Positions 17,356 through 26,547 of a stretch of 64,000 nt of DNA are shown in pieces; the first letter of the stretch is position 1; every line of letters starts with the position of its first letter. The DNA comes from Sphingomonas sp. GC_Shp_5 (GTDB taxonomy: Bacteria; Pseudomonadota; Alphaproteobacteria; Sphingomonadales; Sphingomonadaceae). The notes below the pieces were generated by a model, which was not told the origin of the DNA, made no database searches, and worked only from the letters and a program-made list of their open reading frames with translations. The position numbers and the translations under genes are program-made. The stretch is taken from the NCBI RefSeq assembly GCF_026540855.1, contig NZ_JALNUP010000003.1, positions 124,001 to 188,000 on the forward strand, given 5' to 3'.

Positions 17356-19677
17356 TCAAAAGCCCTTGTGCACGTTGATGCCGACAGTGCGCGGGCGCGA
17401 GCTGACATAATAGTCCGGCGCGCCGGTGGCGGAGGCGACGCGATTGAGGCCATATTCGTTGAACACGTTGTTCACGAACAGCGAGATGGCCAGATCGCCT
17501 GGCGCCTGCACCCCGACGCGGGCGTTGAAGATGCTGAAATTGCCGATCTCACGATAGAAGGCGTTGGTCGGGCGCAGCTCGGTGTTCATCGGGCCGGTAT
17601 AGGTCCAGTCGAACCGCGCCAGCCCGGTCAGCGTAGCGGTGACGGGGGGGCTATATTCGATCCCCGCAGACGCCGTGGTCCGCGGCACGTAGGGAAGGAT
17701 GTCGCCGGACAGGCCGGGCGCGGTGACGAAGCCTGTGGAATCGATCTGGTCGGAGGTCAGCCGCGCCTTGTTGTAGTTGAAGCTTGCGTTGAGGCTGAGG
17801 TAGCGCGCCGGCCGCGCGCTGCCCTCCAGCTCGACGCCTTCGACGCGGACGCCGGCAAGATTGTAGATGAAGCTGAAATTGCCGCCGCCCTGCTGCAGCG
17901 TCGATACCGAGGTCTGCACCTGGCTCCAGTCGGTACGGTAGATGGCGAGGTTCAGCGTCGCCTTGCGATCGAACCACGAGGTCTTGGTGCCGAGCTCGTA
18001 GTTCCACAGCGAATCCGGCCGATAGACCAGATATTGTGCGGGAAGGTTCGGGATGTTGTTGGCGCCGCCGGGGCGGAAGCCCTGTGCGGCGTTGGCATAG
18101 ACCAGGATGTTGCGCGTCGCGCGAAGGTCGGCGTTGAACTTCTTCACCCAGCCTTTGGCGTTGGCGCTGGTCTCCTGATAGGCGCGCGGCTCCTGTCCGT
18201 TGGTGAAGTTATAGCCGAAATATTCGCCACCGACCGTCTTGGTATAGTCGTAGTGACGCAGCCCGACGGTGAGGGTGAGCGGCGAGAGCAGCCGGTAACC
18301 GACCTCGCCGAAGAAGGCGGTCTGCTTGACGCTGGTCAGCACGTCGCGCCCGCCGAGATTGTCGACCGGATCGCGCTGGCCGCCGGTTGCCGGATCACCG
18401 GCGAAGGGCAGCGTGTCGACGCGGTCGAACCGGTTCTCATGGAACACGCCGACCGTGTAGCGCAGCGCACCGTCGCCGTTCGAGCCGAGCCGCGCTTCCT
18501 GGATGAAGTTGCGCGCATAGCGTGGTTGATAGGCACCGAACGGCGCCTTGGAGCGCGCGTAGGTCTGGTACACCGCGCGCTGGGCGGCGGTGCAGGTGGT
18601 GGTGGGCACGCCGAGCGCGACGCTGGTGTACAAGGGGCACCATTTGGCGCCGGAGACGACGCTGGCGAAGGCGGCGTTATTGTCGTTGGTGCTCTCGACG
18701 TCCCAGCGATACCAGGAGGCGCTGGTGGTCAGCGTCGCGAAGCCGAGATTGAAGCGGCCGACGCCGTTGTAAAGCTGCAGCTTGTCATGCCACGGCTGGA
18801 AGATCTGGAAGTCCGCCAGGAAGGGCCCCAGCACCGAGCTATATTGCGAGGTGCCGTCGATATCCTGCTTCTGGTAGATCGCGGTGGCGGTGATCGACAC
18901 CGCATCGCTCGGGGTGAAGCCTAGCATCGCGCGGCCGCCCTGCTGGGTGGCGCGGTTGGCGTTCTTCCGGTCGAGCACGGTATAATCGATATAGCCGCCC
19001 TGCCGCTCGCTGTAGCCAACCACGCGCAGCGCGAGCTTGTCGGCGATGATCGGCACGTTGAGCGCGCCCTTGGCGAAGAAGCCGACGGCGCCGTTCTGGG
19101 TGTCGCTCGCCTGGAATTCCACCGCGCCTTCATATTTGCTGGGGTCGGGCTGGTTGAACAACACCCGCAGCGTGCCGCCCATCGACCCCGAACCGTAGAG
19201 CGTGCCTTGCGGTCCGCGCAGCACCTCGACGCGTTGGACATCGAACAGGTTGAGGTTGGGCGTGTTGCCGGCGGGATCGGAGGTGGTGCCTGAAGGGCCG
19301 ATCAGCGGCGTCTCGCCATAATAGAGGCCCACCGTGTTCTCGCCGGCGCCCTGAATGCCGCGGATCGACACGCGGGTGCGGCCGGAATCGCTTTCGGTGA
19401 GCTGCAGGCCCGGCACCTGGCGGATGATGTCCGCGATCGTGGTCGCACCGAGCTTCTGCAACTGCTCCGCGCCGATCGCCGAGATTGCGATCGGCGTGGT
19501 CTGCACCGTCGACGACCGCCGCAGCGCGGTCACGACGATGTCGTCGGGTGACGAGGCCGGCGCCGGATTGTCGACGGTCGGCTGGGCATCGTCCAGGGCG
19601 GTCTGCGCCAGCAATGGAGACGGCATCAAGGCAAAGGCCACTGTTGCCAGCAGCCTGGATCGCACGTCAAATCGCAT
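17356..19677 (-). CDS. TonB-dependent receptor
   Basis: A 773-residue outer-membrane receptor with signal peptide (LLATVAFALMPSPLLAQ), TonB-box region (DDIVVTALRRSSTVQTTPIAIS), plug domain (LGATTIADIIRQVPGLQL and VEVLRGPQGTLYGSGSMGG) and a barrel. The C-terminus is SRPRTVGINVHKGF with the expected terminal Phe. GGGGGA precedes the ATG. The plug type is the siderophore/vitamin-like one rather than the carbohydrate type seen at 4281-7172. The paired M20 peptidase suggests a peptide or peptide-like substrate, which is inference only. Confidence 0.9.
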   Translation of the reverse strand: MRFDVRSRLLATVAFALMPSPLLAQTALDDAQPTVDNPAPASSPDDIVVTALRRSSTVQTTPIAISAIGAEQLQKLGATTIADIIRQVPGLQLTESDSGRTRVSIRGIQGAGENTVGLYYGETPLIGPSGTTSDPAGNTPNLNLFDVQRVEVLRGPQGTLYGSGSMGGTLRVLFNQPDPSKYEGAVEFQASDTQNGAVGFFAKGALNVPIIADKLALRVVGYSERQGGYIDYTVLDRKNANRATQQGGRAMLGFTPSDAVSITATAIYQKQDIDGTSQYSSVLGPFLADFQIFQPWHDKLQLYNGVGRFNLGFATLTTSASWYRWDVESTNDNNAAFASVVSGAKWCPLYTSVALGVPTTTCTAAQRAVYQTYARSKAPFGAYQPRYARNFIQEARLGSNGDGALRYTVGVFHENRFDRVDTLPFAGDPATGGQRDPVDNLGGRDVLTSVKQTAFFGEVGYRLLSPLTLTVGLRHYDYTKTVGGEYFGYNFTNGQEPRAYQETSANAKGWVKKFNADLRATRNILVYANAAQGFRPGGANNIPNLPAQYLVYRPDSLWNYELGTKTSWFDRKATLNLAIYRTDWSQVQTSVSTLQQGGGNFSFIYNLAGVRVEGVELEGSARPARYLSLNASFNYNKARLTSDQIDSTGFVTAPGLSGDILPYVPRTTASAGIEYSPPVTATLTGLARFDWTYTGPMNTELRPTNAFYREIGNFSIFNARVGVQAPGDLAISLFVNNVFNEYGLNRVASATGAPDYYVSSRPRTVGINVHKGF

Positions 19678-20048
19678 TGGTCCCCCGTCACCCGTTTCAC
19701 CGACGCTGCCTTGCGGAAGCGGCGCGCCAAAGAAGCGGTATATATCCTACCATCTCAATAGGAGTTTACGTTTAGTACGACGAAGCCCAGCCATGTTGCC
19801 GGATGTTACCAAACGGGCATCCGGACCGCGGTCTGCCGCCGCTGCGAACCTCTTGCGTTCACCTGCTGCTACGAACCCTTGCGCGATCGTCGCCAGCGGT
19901 TGACCAGCGATACGCCACGCCCGGCCGCAGAACGCTGCCGCCGCGATCGATGCCGGTGAGGCCATCGACGCGATGATGCGTTCCTCCCCTGCACAAACCG
20001 CCAGTTCGGCAGTATGATCAGCATGCCCACAGCAAGACGGAGATTGCG
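19678..20048. other. Divergent intergenic region, 371 bases
   Basis: Holds the promoters of the TonB receptor (minus) and the molybdenum oxidoreductase operon (plus). An AT-richer segment at about 19738-19780 contains GGTATATATCCTACC, a GGTA/TACC inverted repeat with a 7-base spacer, which may be an operator or promoter. No gene is supported here; a 72-codon minus frame is an arginine- and alanine-rich chance frame. Confidence 0.5.
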
Positions 20049-20555
20049 ATGTCGCTCATGATCAATGGGACAGCGGTATCGGTGCCGCCCGATCCGCGGG
20101 TGTCGCTGCTCGATCTGCTGCGCGAAACGCTGCATCTGTCGGGCACCAAGAAGGGATGCAACCAGGGTGCCTGCGGCGCCTGCACCGTCCTCGTCGATGG
20201 CGAGCGCATCCTCTCCTGCCTCGCGCTCGCGGTGCAATATGACGGCCGCGCGATCACCACGGTGGAGGGCCTCGCCGGCGCCGATGGGCTCCACCCGCTG
20301 CAGGCGGCGTTCATCGAGCATGACGGATTCCAGTGTGGTTATTGCACGCCGGGGCAGATCTGCTCGGCGATCGGCATGGCTGCGGAGGCGAAGCGCGGCG
20401 TGCCGAGCCATGTCAGCGCCGATCTCACCGCCGATGTCGCGCTCACCCGCGAGGAGGTGCAGGAGCGGATGAGCGGCAATCTGTGCCGCTGCGGCGCACA
20501 CAACGGGATCATCGATGCGATCAACGCGACGGTGGCGGCGGAGATGGCGGCATGA
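20049..20555 (+). CDS. paoA: Aldehyde/xanthine oxidoreductase, 2Fe-2S subunit (PaoA-like)
   Basis: A 168-residue electron-transfer subunit. The plant-type [2Fe-2S] cluster cysteines are at 37, 42, 45 and 57 (GCNQGACGACTV to SC). The second cluster uses Cys96, 99, 146 and 148 (QCGYCTPGQ and LCRCG). E. coli PaoA carries a twin-arginine signal, but this protein starts directly with MSLMINGTAV, so the complex is predicted to be cytoplasmic. It passes electrons from the molybdenum site to FAD. The stop overlaps the next start (ATGA at 20552), the first of two such couplings in a tight three-gene operon. Confidence 0.92.
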   Translation: MSLMINGTAVSVPPDPRVSLLDLLRETLHLSGTKKGCNQGACGACTVLVDGERILSCLALAVQYDGRAITTVEGLAGADGLHPLQAAFIEHDGFQCGYCTPGQICSAIGMAAEAKRGVPSHVSADLTADVALTREEVQERMSGNLCRCGAHNGIIDAINATVAAEMAA

Positions 20556-21550
20556 CCCCGTTCGATTACGCGCGTGCCGGCGATGCCGCGGAGGCGCTTC
20601 GGCTCGGCGCGGTCGGCGCTGCCGGCGCAACCGCCTATCTCGGTGGCGGCACCAACCTCGTCGATCTGATGCGCGAGACGGTGGCGCGGCCCGAGCGGCT
20701 GGTCGACGTCACCGGCCTGTCGGACACCATCGCCGATACCGCCGACGGCGGTCTGCTGATCGGCGCGGCGGTGCGCAACACTGCGCTTGCCGAGCATCGC
20801 GCGGTGCGCAGCCGCTATCCCCTGCTGTCGCGCGCCATTTTGGCCGGCGCTTCGGCGCAAATCCGTAACATGGCGACGGTTGGCGGCAACCTTCTCCAGC
20901 GCACCCGCTGCACCTACTTCTACGACACCGACGGCTCCCGCTGCAACAAGCGGGCGCCGGGCTCGGGCTGCGATGCGCGCGACGGGTTCAACCGCATTCA
21001 CGCGGTGCTCGGCGCGTCGCCGGCCTGCGTCGCGACCCACCCGTCCGACATGTGCGTCGCGCTGACCGCGCTTGATGCGGTGGTGCACGTCGAGGGACAC
21101 AATGGCGCCCGGACGCTGCCGTTTGGCGCGCTGCACCGCCTGCCCGGCGACCAGCCGGAGCTGGACACGGTGCTGGCGCCCGGCGAGCTGATCACCGCGA
21201 TCGAGCTGCCGCCGCTGCCGTTCGCGACCAATTCGGCCTATCGCAAGGTGCGTGATCGCGCGAGCTACGCCTTTGCGCTGATCTCGGTCGCCGCGGCGGT
21301 GGCGATGGACGGCGACCGCATCAAGGAGGTGCGCATCGCGCTCGGTGGCGTCGCTCACAAGCCGTGGCGCGCCGCCAAGGCCGAGGCGGCGCTGCGGGGC
21401 GGCCCTGCCACCGAACAGGCGTTTCTCGACGCGGCAGCGGCCGAGTTCGCCGAGGCCGCACCGCTGCGCGACAATGCGTTCAAGCCCAGGCTGGCGGCGC
21501 GCACGCTTGCGGCGGTGCTCGGTGAATTGACCAAGGGAGAGGCGGCATGA
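20552..21550 (+). CDS. paoB: Aldehyde/xanthine oxidoreductase, FAD subunit (PaoB-like)
   Basis: A 332-residue subunit. The start at 20552 overlaps the paoA stop. FAD-binding motifs TAYLGGGTNLVDLM and GASAQIRNMATVGGNLLQRTRC are present. An insertion with Cys residues (RTRCTYFYDTDGSRCNKR, then GSGCDARDG and a further Cys) corresponds to the [4Fe-4S]-binding loop of PaoB-type subunits. The CO-dehydrogenase flavoprotein C-terminal domain follows from about residue 215. It accepts electrons from PaoA. Its stop overlaps the paoC start (ATGA at 21547). Confidence 0.92.
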   Translation: MTPFDYARAGDAAEALRLGAVGAAGATAYLGGGTNLVDLMRETVARPERLVDVTGLSDTIADTADGGLLIGAAVRNTALAEHRAVRSRYPLLSRAILAGASAQIRNMATVGGNLLQRTRCTYFYDTDGSRCNKRAPGSGCDARDGFNRIHAVLGASPACVATHPSDMCVALTALDAVVHVEGHNGARTLPFGALHRLPGDQPELDTVLAPGELITAIELPPLPFATNSAYRKVRDRASYAFALISVAAAVAMDGDRIKEVRIALGGVAHKPWRAAKAEAALRGGPATEQAFLDAAAAEFAEAAPLRDNAFKPRLAARTLAAVLGELTKGEAA

Positions 21551-23889
21551 GCATCGTCGACACGGCCAAGCAGGCGGCGCAAGGATTGGTCCAGGGCGCC
21601 ATGGCCAAATTGGTGCCGCTCGCGCCCGACAGCTGGATCCCCGGCGGCGTGCCCGATCCGCTGATCACCCACAAGCACGGGCTGATCGGCACGCCGGTGT
21701 CGCGGCTCGACGGACCGCTCAAGGTGAAGGGCGCGGCGCGCTTTTCGGCCGAGTTCCGGTTCGACGACATGGCCTATGCCGCGCTCGCTTATGCGACGAT
21801 CCCGCGCGGGCGGATCACGGCGATCGACAGCGCAGCGGCAGAGGCGGCGCCGGGCGTCGTGCTGGTGATGACGCACCTCAACGCACCACGGATGAACAAG
21901 CCGGGCGTGTTCGGCTCGTCGCCGACCGCGGTCGGCCCGTCCGACCTGCCTATCCTGCAGGATGACCGGATCCACTGGAACGGCCAGCCGATCGCGGCAG
22001 TGCTCGCCGAGACGCAGGAGCAAGCCGATCATGCCGCCTCGCTGCTCCATTTCACCTATGACGCGGAGCCCTCGACCACCACGCTCGCCGGCGCCAAGGC
22101 GAATGGCATCGAGCAGGGGCTGTTCATGGGCCAACCGCTGCTCAACGAGATCGGCGACGCCGAGGAAGCGCTCGCCGCTGCGCCGCACAAGGTAGATCAT
22201 CTCTACCGAACGCCGCGCCACAACCACAATCCGATCGAGCCGCACGCCGCCACCATCGCCTGGGTGGATGGCGAATTAGTGATCCACGACGCCAGCCAGA
22301 TGGTCACGGCGCAGGCGCAAACGATAGGCGAGGTGTTCGATCTCAAGCCCGGCCAAGTGCATCTGACCTCGCCCTATGTCGGCGGCGGGTTCGGCAGCAA
22401 GGGACTGTGGGACCACCAGATCATCGGCGCCGCCGCCGCGAAGCTCGCCGGCCGGCCGGTGCGCATCACCCTGTCTCGCGAGGGCGTCTATCGCATCGTC
22501 GGCGGTCGTACGCTTACCGAACAGCGGGTCGCGATCGGGGCCGCGGCGGACGGTCGCTTCGAGGCGCTGATCCACACCGGCCTGTCGGTAATGTCGCCGC
22601 ACAACAACATGCCCGAACCCTTCATCATGGGCACCCGCGCCGCTTATACCTCCCCGGCAATCCGGTTGCAGGTGCAGGTGGCGAAAATGAACATGCTCGC
22701 CAACACCTTCATGCGCGCGCCGGGCGAGGCGGTCGGCACCTTTGCGCTCGAATCAGCGATCGACGAGCTGGCGGCGGAGCTGGGCATCGACCCGATGGAG
22801 CTGCGCCTCCTCAACGAGCCCGACAAGGACCCGACCTCCGGCCTGCCGTTCTCGTCGCGCCACATCGACGAGGCATGGCGCAGCGGCGCGGCGCGGTTCG
22901 GCTGGGCCGAGCGTAGTGCCACGCCGGGCAGCCGCCAAGAAGGCGAATGGCGGATCGGGCTCGGCTGCGCGACGGGCACCTATCCTTATTACCGCATGCC
23001 AGGTGCCCAGGCGCGGATCACCCTCGCCCATGATAATCCCGGGGTGCGCGCGACGGTCGAGGTCGCCGCCGCCGAGATGGGCATGGGCACCTCGACCACC
23101 ACCGCGATCGTCGCGGCGGAACGGCTCGGGCTGTCGCTCGACCAGGTCGAGATCGGCTATGGCGACTCATTGATCCCGGGGGCGATCATGGCTGGCGGCT
23201 CGCAGCAGACCGCCGCGATCGGCGCCGCGGTGATCGCCGCGCACAATGCGCTGGTCGCCGAGCTGCTCAAGCTCGCCGGCAATGATTCACCGCTCGCCGG
23301 CCTGTCGCCAGCCGAGGTCGGCAGCGAGGATGGCGGCCTCGCCAAGCTCGACGAGCCGGCGCGGCGCGAAAGCTATGCCTCGATCCTCAGCCGCGCCCAG
23401 CGCGGCAGCGTCACCGTCACTGAGGCGGCCTCGCCGCCGCTCGAGCTGATGCACTGGTCGATGCACTCGCACAGCGCCTTGTTCTGCGAGGTGCGCGTCA
23501 ATGCGGTGACCGGCGAGACGCGGGTCAGCCGCTTCCTCGGCTCGTTCGATTGCGGCCGCATCCTCAACCCGACGACAGCGCGCAGCCAGTTCCGCGGCGG
23601 CATCATCATGGGGCTGGGCATGGCGCTGATGGAGGAGACGCAGTTCGACGAGCGCAACGGGCGGATCATGAACCCGAGCCTTGCCGAATATCACGTTCCC
23701 GTGCACCTCGACGTCCCCGACATCGATGTGATGTGGACGGACATCGCCGATCCGCACACGCCGATGGGCGCGCACGGCATCGGCGAGATCGGCATCACCG
23801 GCGTCGCCGCGGCGGTGGCCAATGCGATCTACAACGCGACCGGCACGCGGGTGCGGGATCTGCCGATCACACTCGACAAGCTGATCTGA
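21547..23889 (+). CDS. paoC: Aldehyde/xanthine oxidoreductase, molybdopterin subunit (PaoC-like)
   Basis: A 780-residue catalytic subunit with the two molybdopterin-binding domains (GGGFGSKGLWDHQ, RAPGEAVGTFALE, GGSQQTAAIGAAV). The base catalyst Glu is at about 747 in HGIGEIGITGVAAA. It is longer than E. coli PaoC because of an N-terminal stretch of about 40 residues (MSIVDTAKQAAQGLVQGAMAK). PaoABC oxidises aromatic and other aldehydes to acids; the substrate here is unknown. A PaoD/XdhC-type cofactor-insertion gene, often downstream, is not found; the next gene is on the other strand. Confidence 0.92.
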   Translation: MSIVDTAKQAAQGLVQGAMAKLVPLAPDSWIPGGVPDPLITHKHGLIGTPVSRLDGPLKVKGAARFSAEFRFDDMAYAALAYATIPRGRITAIDSAAAEAAPGVVLVMTHLNAPRMNKPGVFGSSPTAVGPSDLPILQDDRIHWNGQPIAAVLAETQEQADHAASLLHFTYDAEPSTTTLAGAKANGIEQGLFMGQPLLNEIGDAEEALAAAPHKVDHLYRTPRHNHNPIEPHAATIAWVDGELVIHDASQMVTAQAQTIGEVFDLKPGQVHLTSPYVGGGFGSKGLWDHQIIGAAAAKLAGRPVRITLSREGVYRIVGGRTLTEQRVAIGAAADGRFEALIHTGLSVMSPHNNMPEPFIMGTRAAYTSPAIRLQVQVAKMNMLANTFMRAPGEAVGTFALESAIDELAAELGIDPMELRLLNEPDKDPTSGLPFSSRHIDEAWRSGAARFGWAERSATPGSRQEGEWRIGLGCATGTYPYYRMPGAQARITLAHDNPGVRATVEVAAAEMGMGTSTTTAIVAAERLGLSLDQVEIGYGDSLIPGAIMAGGSQQTAAIGAAVIAAHNALVAELLKLAGNDSPLAGLSPAEVGSEDGGLAKLDEPARRESYASILSRAQRGSVTVTEAASPPLELMHWSMHSHSALFCEVRVNAVTGETRVSRFLGSFDCGRILNPTTARSQFRGGIIMGLGMALMEETQFDERNGRIMNPSLAEYHVPVHLDVPDIDVMWTDIADPHTPMGAHGIGEIGITGVAAAVANAIYNATGTRVRDLPITLDKLI

Positions 23890-23925
23890 GCCCCCGCTCC
23901 CGCCCGGTTGTCGAGTTATCCCGGT

Positions 23926-24486
23926 TCAGCCCTGCCTGCCATCGAGGCTGACGATTTGCTCCGCGATCACGGCGGCATCGGAATCGATGGCATGGAGGTA
24001 CGCCGTCCGCTCGGGGCTGTGCCGCTTGAGCTTGTGCAGCCCCCTAGCCTGATCGCTGGTGAGTTGGATCGGCACATAGCCTCGCTCGACCAGGCATTTA
24101 TCGATGACGGCCTGCAGTTGATCCCTGACGTCCAACGAAATCACCGCCACATATTTGGCGCCAAAGGTGTTCGTTCGCCGCGCGATGTCGTCGGCCGAGC
24201 GCAGCTTGGTGATCGCGTCGACGATGTTCATCGAGTTGCTGCTACCGATCTGCATAACCGTATCGAGCAATTGCGCGGCGCTGAGCGCATCGAGTTGCTT
24301 AAGCCTCTCGGGCGCGATGTACGTCGTCACGTAGCGCGAGGTTTCGCTGCATTCGGCGGCGTCCCGTGCGTAATCGGACATCGTCACGCCCGCCTTGCCC
24401 CAAGAGAGATTGTCGGGCCGCTTCGCTGCCACTGGCAGGCACCAAAGCATCGAGCCGACAAGTGCACCGCTGGTTATCCACCGCAT
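23926..24486 (-). CDS. Secreted protein of unknown function
   Basis: A 186-residue protein starting at ATG 24486, where AGAGGTGG precedes and a signal peptide follows (MRWITSGALVGSMLWCLPVAA). The mature part is mainly helical and has two cysteines (AECSET and DKCLVERGYV) that could form a disulfide. I do not recognise a family. The VIDKCLVERGYVPIQLT segment resembles a pattern common to small periplasmic proteins of sphingomonads. It faces the paoC gene with 36 bases between the stops. Codon use looks like that of a real gene, with a slightly lower GC than its neighbours. Confidence 0.65.
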   Translation of the reverse strand: MRWITSGALVGSMLWCLPVAAKRPDNLSWGKAGVTMSDYARDAAECSETSRYVTTYIAPERLKQLDALSAAQLLDTVMQIGSSNSMNIVDAITKLRSADDIARRTNTFGAKYVAVISLDVRDQLQAVIDKCLVERGYVPIQLTSDQARGLHKLKRHSPERTAYLHAIDSDAAVIAEQIVSLDGRQG

Positions 24487-25007
24487 GTTGCCACCTCTAC
24501 GAATCAGGAGAGATAATGGTCGCTTCAACTGCTGAGATCATATCTGCTGCCGTGCCCGCAGCAAACAAGGATCAGTCGCATCGGCGAACGCCGTCGGGCC
24601 CAGCCGCAGCGACCCGTTGCAGCGTCGCCTGTCGAGGCATTTCTCGTGCGCGGGCTTGTTCTGTACGCCCCCGCCTCGGCATTGTCTGTAATCGCGGCGG
24701 CAGGAGCCGAGGTCTGAAGACAAAGTGCAGCGAAGAAAATCAATTGCCCGGCGCTGCTGGTGTGAGCAACTTGGCTAGCGCGCGCTCCATTGCACGAAGT
24801 TAGGGAAGTCGCCGCTGGCTATGTCATTATTGGAGAAGGATAAACGAGATCGACGTGACGGGACGGACGTCGTTTGTCCCCAATGATTACATAAGGCCGT
24901 CAACGGCGGTTGCGGTAATTGTACCATGATCTTAAAGCGTTCGGCCCGCCGGATTGCGCAGCGCGCCTGGCCGGCTATGATCGTGCGCTCGTTGCCATAG
25001 GGGAATC
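24487..25007. other. Intergenic stretch, somewhat less GC-rich
   Basis: 521 bases with the promoters for the divergent flanking genes. Short frames exist on both strands (for example minus 24743-24525, starting MIFFAALCLQTSAPAA like a signal peptide), but none keeps a plausible protein pattern to its end. The minus frame at 24723-24538 is cysteine-rich (CRRDYRQC, EKCLDRRRC). The two could be parts of one broken small secreted protein, but this is weak. Nothing else is recognised. Confidence 0.4.
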
Positions 25008-26033
25008 ATGCGCCGCTGGATCGTTGCTCGTCGCGTCATGACGCGTGCAGCCGGAATTTGCCCCGCTATAGCCTTGGCATTGCTGATGGCGCCCTCGGCA
25101 CGGGCTGCGGACAAGGCGATCCCGGCGGCAGCCGATCCGCTCACGGCGACCATCCACATGGAGGACGCAGAGCGGTTCGCGCGTCTCTATGCCGCCACCG
25201 GGGGTAAGCCGACTGCCGCCCAACTCCAGCAGGCATATATCGACCCTGGCAGCTATGCGGTGTCGGTGTTCACGCCCGACCGAATCCTGGATGCTGCTCA
25301 TCTAGCCGCAGTGGTCGCCCGCAATCCGGCAAGCTACGATCATGCCATCAAGCAATGCCTGCCGCAGGTACGTCGCTACGACGCCGATCTGAGGGCGATC
25401 TATCTCGCGTTGCACGGCCTGCTGCCCGACCAGAAACTGCCGCAGATCTACGTGCTGTTCGGCGCCAACACCTCCGGCGGCACGGCAGGCCCGATGGCGC
25501 AGGTGCTGGGGATGGAAGTGCTCTGCGACACGACCGCTGAGACGCCAAAGGCGTTTCGCTCCACCCTTCGCCGGTTCTTCGCGCATGAGACCTTTCACAC
25601 CTTCCAGCATGATCCGAGTGGGCGCGGCAAGGCGCCACTGCTGGCCGATGTGCTCACCGAGGGCGCTGCCGACTTCATCGCCCTGCTCGCCACCGGCGAA
25701 GTGCCCGAACCCGACCGGGCGACCTGGGCGGCTCAGCGCCAAGCCGCGCTCTGGACGCAATTCGGCAAGGACATGGTGACGACAGGGCCGGCGGCCAACC
25801 GGCTGGACCCCAACCTCGCGGGACAAGCCCGGCGGCGTTGGGTATCGAATTACCAGACCGCCCCCGAGGGCTGGCCCTATGAAGTGGGCTATTGGATCGG
25901 CATGCAGATCTGGCAATGCTATTACGACCGGGCCGTCGACAAGCATCAGGCCATCCGCGACATCATCGACTGGAACGATCCCGAGTTGATCCTGCGCCGC
26001 AGCGGCTATGACGGGAAGTCGTGCCCGGCCTGA
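25008..26033 (+). CDS. Putative secreted zinc metallopeptidase (HExxH)
   Basis: A 341-residue protein with AGGGGAA before the ATG and a signal peptide (ICPAIALALLMAPSARAADK). The segment RRFFAHETFHTFQHDP carries an HExxH zinc motif, and 35 or so residues later VLTEGAADFIALL gives a Glu in the position of a gluzincin third ligand. The C-terminal GWPYEVGYWIGMQIWQCYYD resembles the region that follows in DUF2268-like predicted proteases. Enzymatic activity is inferred from the motif only. No operon partner is evident; the downstream membrane protein gene begins 68 bases later. Confidence 0.72.
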   Translation: MRRWIVARRVMTRAAGICPAIALALLMAPSARAADKAIPAAADPLTATIHMEDAERFARLYAATGGKPTAAQLQQAYIDPGSYAVSVFTPDRILDAAHLAAVVARNPASYDHAIKQCLPQVRRYDADLRAIYLALHGLLPDQKLPQIYVLFGANTSGGTAGPMAQVLGMEVLCDTTAETPKAFRSTLRRFFAHETFHTFQHDPSGRGKAPLLADVLTEGAADFIALLATGEVPEPDRATWAAQRQAALWTQFGKDMVTTGPAANRLDPNLAGQARRRWVSNYQTAPEGWPYEVGYWIGMQIWQCYYDRAVDKHQAIRDIIDWNDPELILRRSGYDGKSCPA

Positions 26034-26101
26034 CGTACCTTGACGCCTGCCAGCCAGATGATGCGCCTAGCGCAACGGCTGGCAGGGGCTAAGACGACAC
26101 C

Positions 26102-26452
26102 ATGCTTTACCTGGCCATCAAGAGCCTGATCTCGGGTGTGCTGATCGCCATCGCCTCGACGCTGGCGCGGCGCTATCCCGGCGTCGGCGCGCTGGTTGCA
26201 TCCCTTCCGCTGGTATCGGTGCTCGGCATGCTGTGGCTGTGGCACGACAGGCCGGATGCCGAGAACATGGCCGCCCATGCCGGCGCCACCTTCTGGTACG
26301 TGCTGCCATCGCTGCCGATGTTCCCGGTCATGGCGGCACTGTTGCGGCATGGCGCGGGCTTCTGGGTATCACTGGCCATCGGCTGCTGCCTGACGGTCGC
26401 GCTATATGGGGCGCTGACGTGGATCGGGCCCCGTTTCGGCCTCAATCTCTAG
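26102..26452 (+). CDS. Small inner-membrane protein, DUF3147-like
   Basis: A 116-residue protein with about four hydrophobic segments: ISGVLIAIASTLA, VGALVASLPLVSVLGMLWLW, TFWYVLPSLPMFPVMAALL and FWVSLAIGCCLTVALYGALTWI. The pattern, with GALVASLPLVS after the first helix and charged loop residues WHDRPDAEN, matches the DUF3147 group as I remember it. Function is unknown. It may share a transcript with the metallopeptidase gene upstream. Confidence 0.75.
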   Translation: MLYLAIKSLISGVLIAIASTLARRYPGVGALVASLPLVSVLGMLWLWHDRPDAENMAAHAGATFWYVLPSLPMFPVMAALLRHGAGFWVSLAIGCCLTVALYGALTWIGPRFGLNL

Positions 26453-26509
26453 CTCGATGCTATCCGCGTGACGCACGCTGCCATGCGGCGATGCCTTGTC
26501 CGTCGGCAA

Positions 26510-26540
26510 GCCGCGGAAGAAGCCAGGCTCCTTCCGCGGC
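26510..26540. terminator. Hairpin between convergent genes
   Basis: A 10-bp perfect inverted repeat (GCCGCGGAAG / CTTCCGCGGC) with an 11-base loop that itself contains AGCC-A-GGCT. It lies between the stop at 26452 and the facing TonB receptor stop at 26548. No T run follows. Likely bidirectional terminator. Confidence 0.65.
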
Positions 26541-26547
26541 CGATGCA

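Noticed and set aside
17310-17453. 48-residue N-terminal extension of the M20 peptidase
   Set aside because: It would overlap the receptor gene and put the signal peptide inside the protein. The ATG at 17309 has a proper ribosome-binding site.
24366-24803. 145-codon plus frame overlapping the secreted unknown
   Set aside because: Mostly antisense to a better supported gene, Arg/Ser-rich, and without signal peptide or motif.
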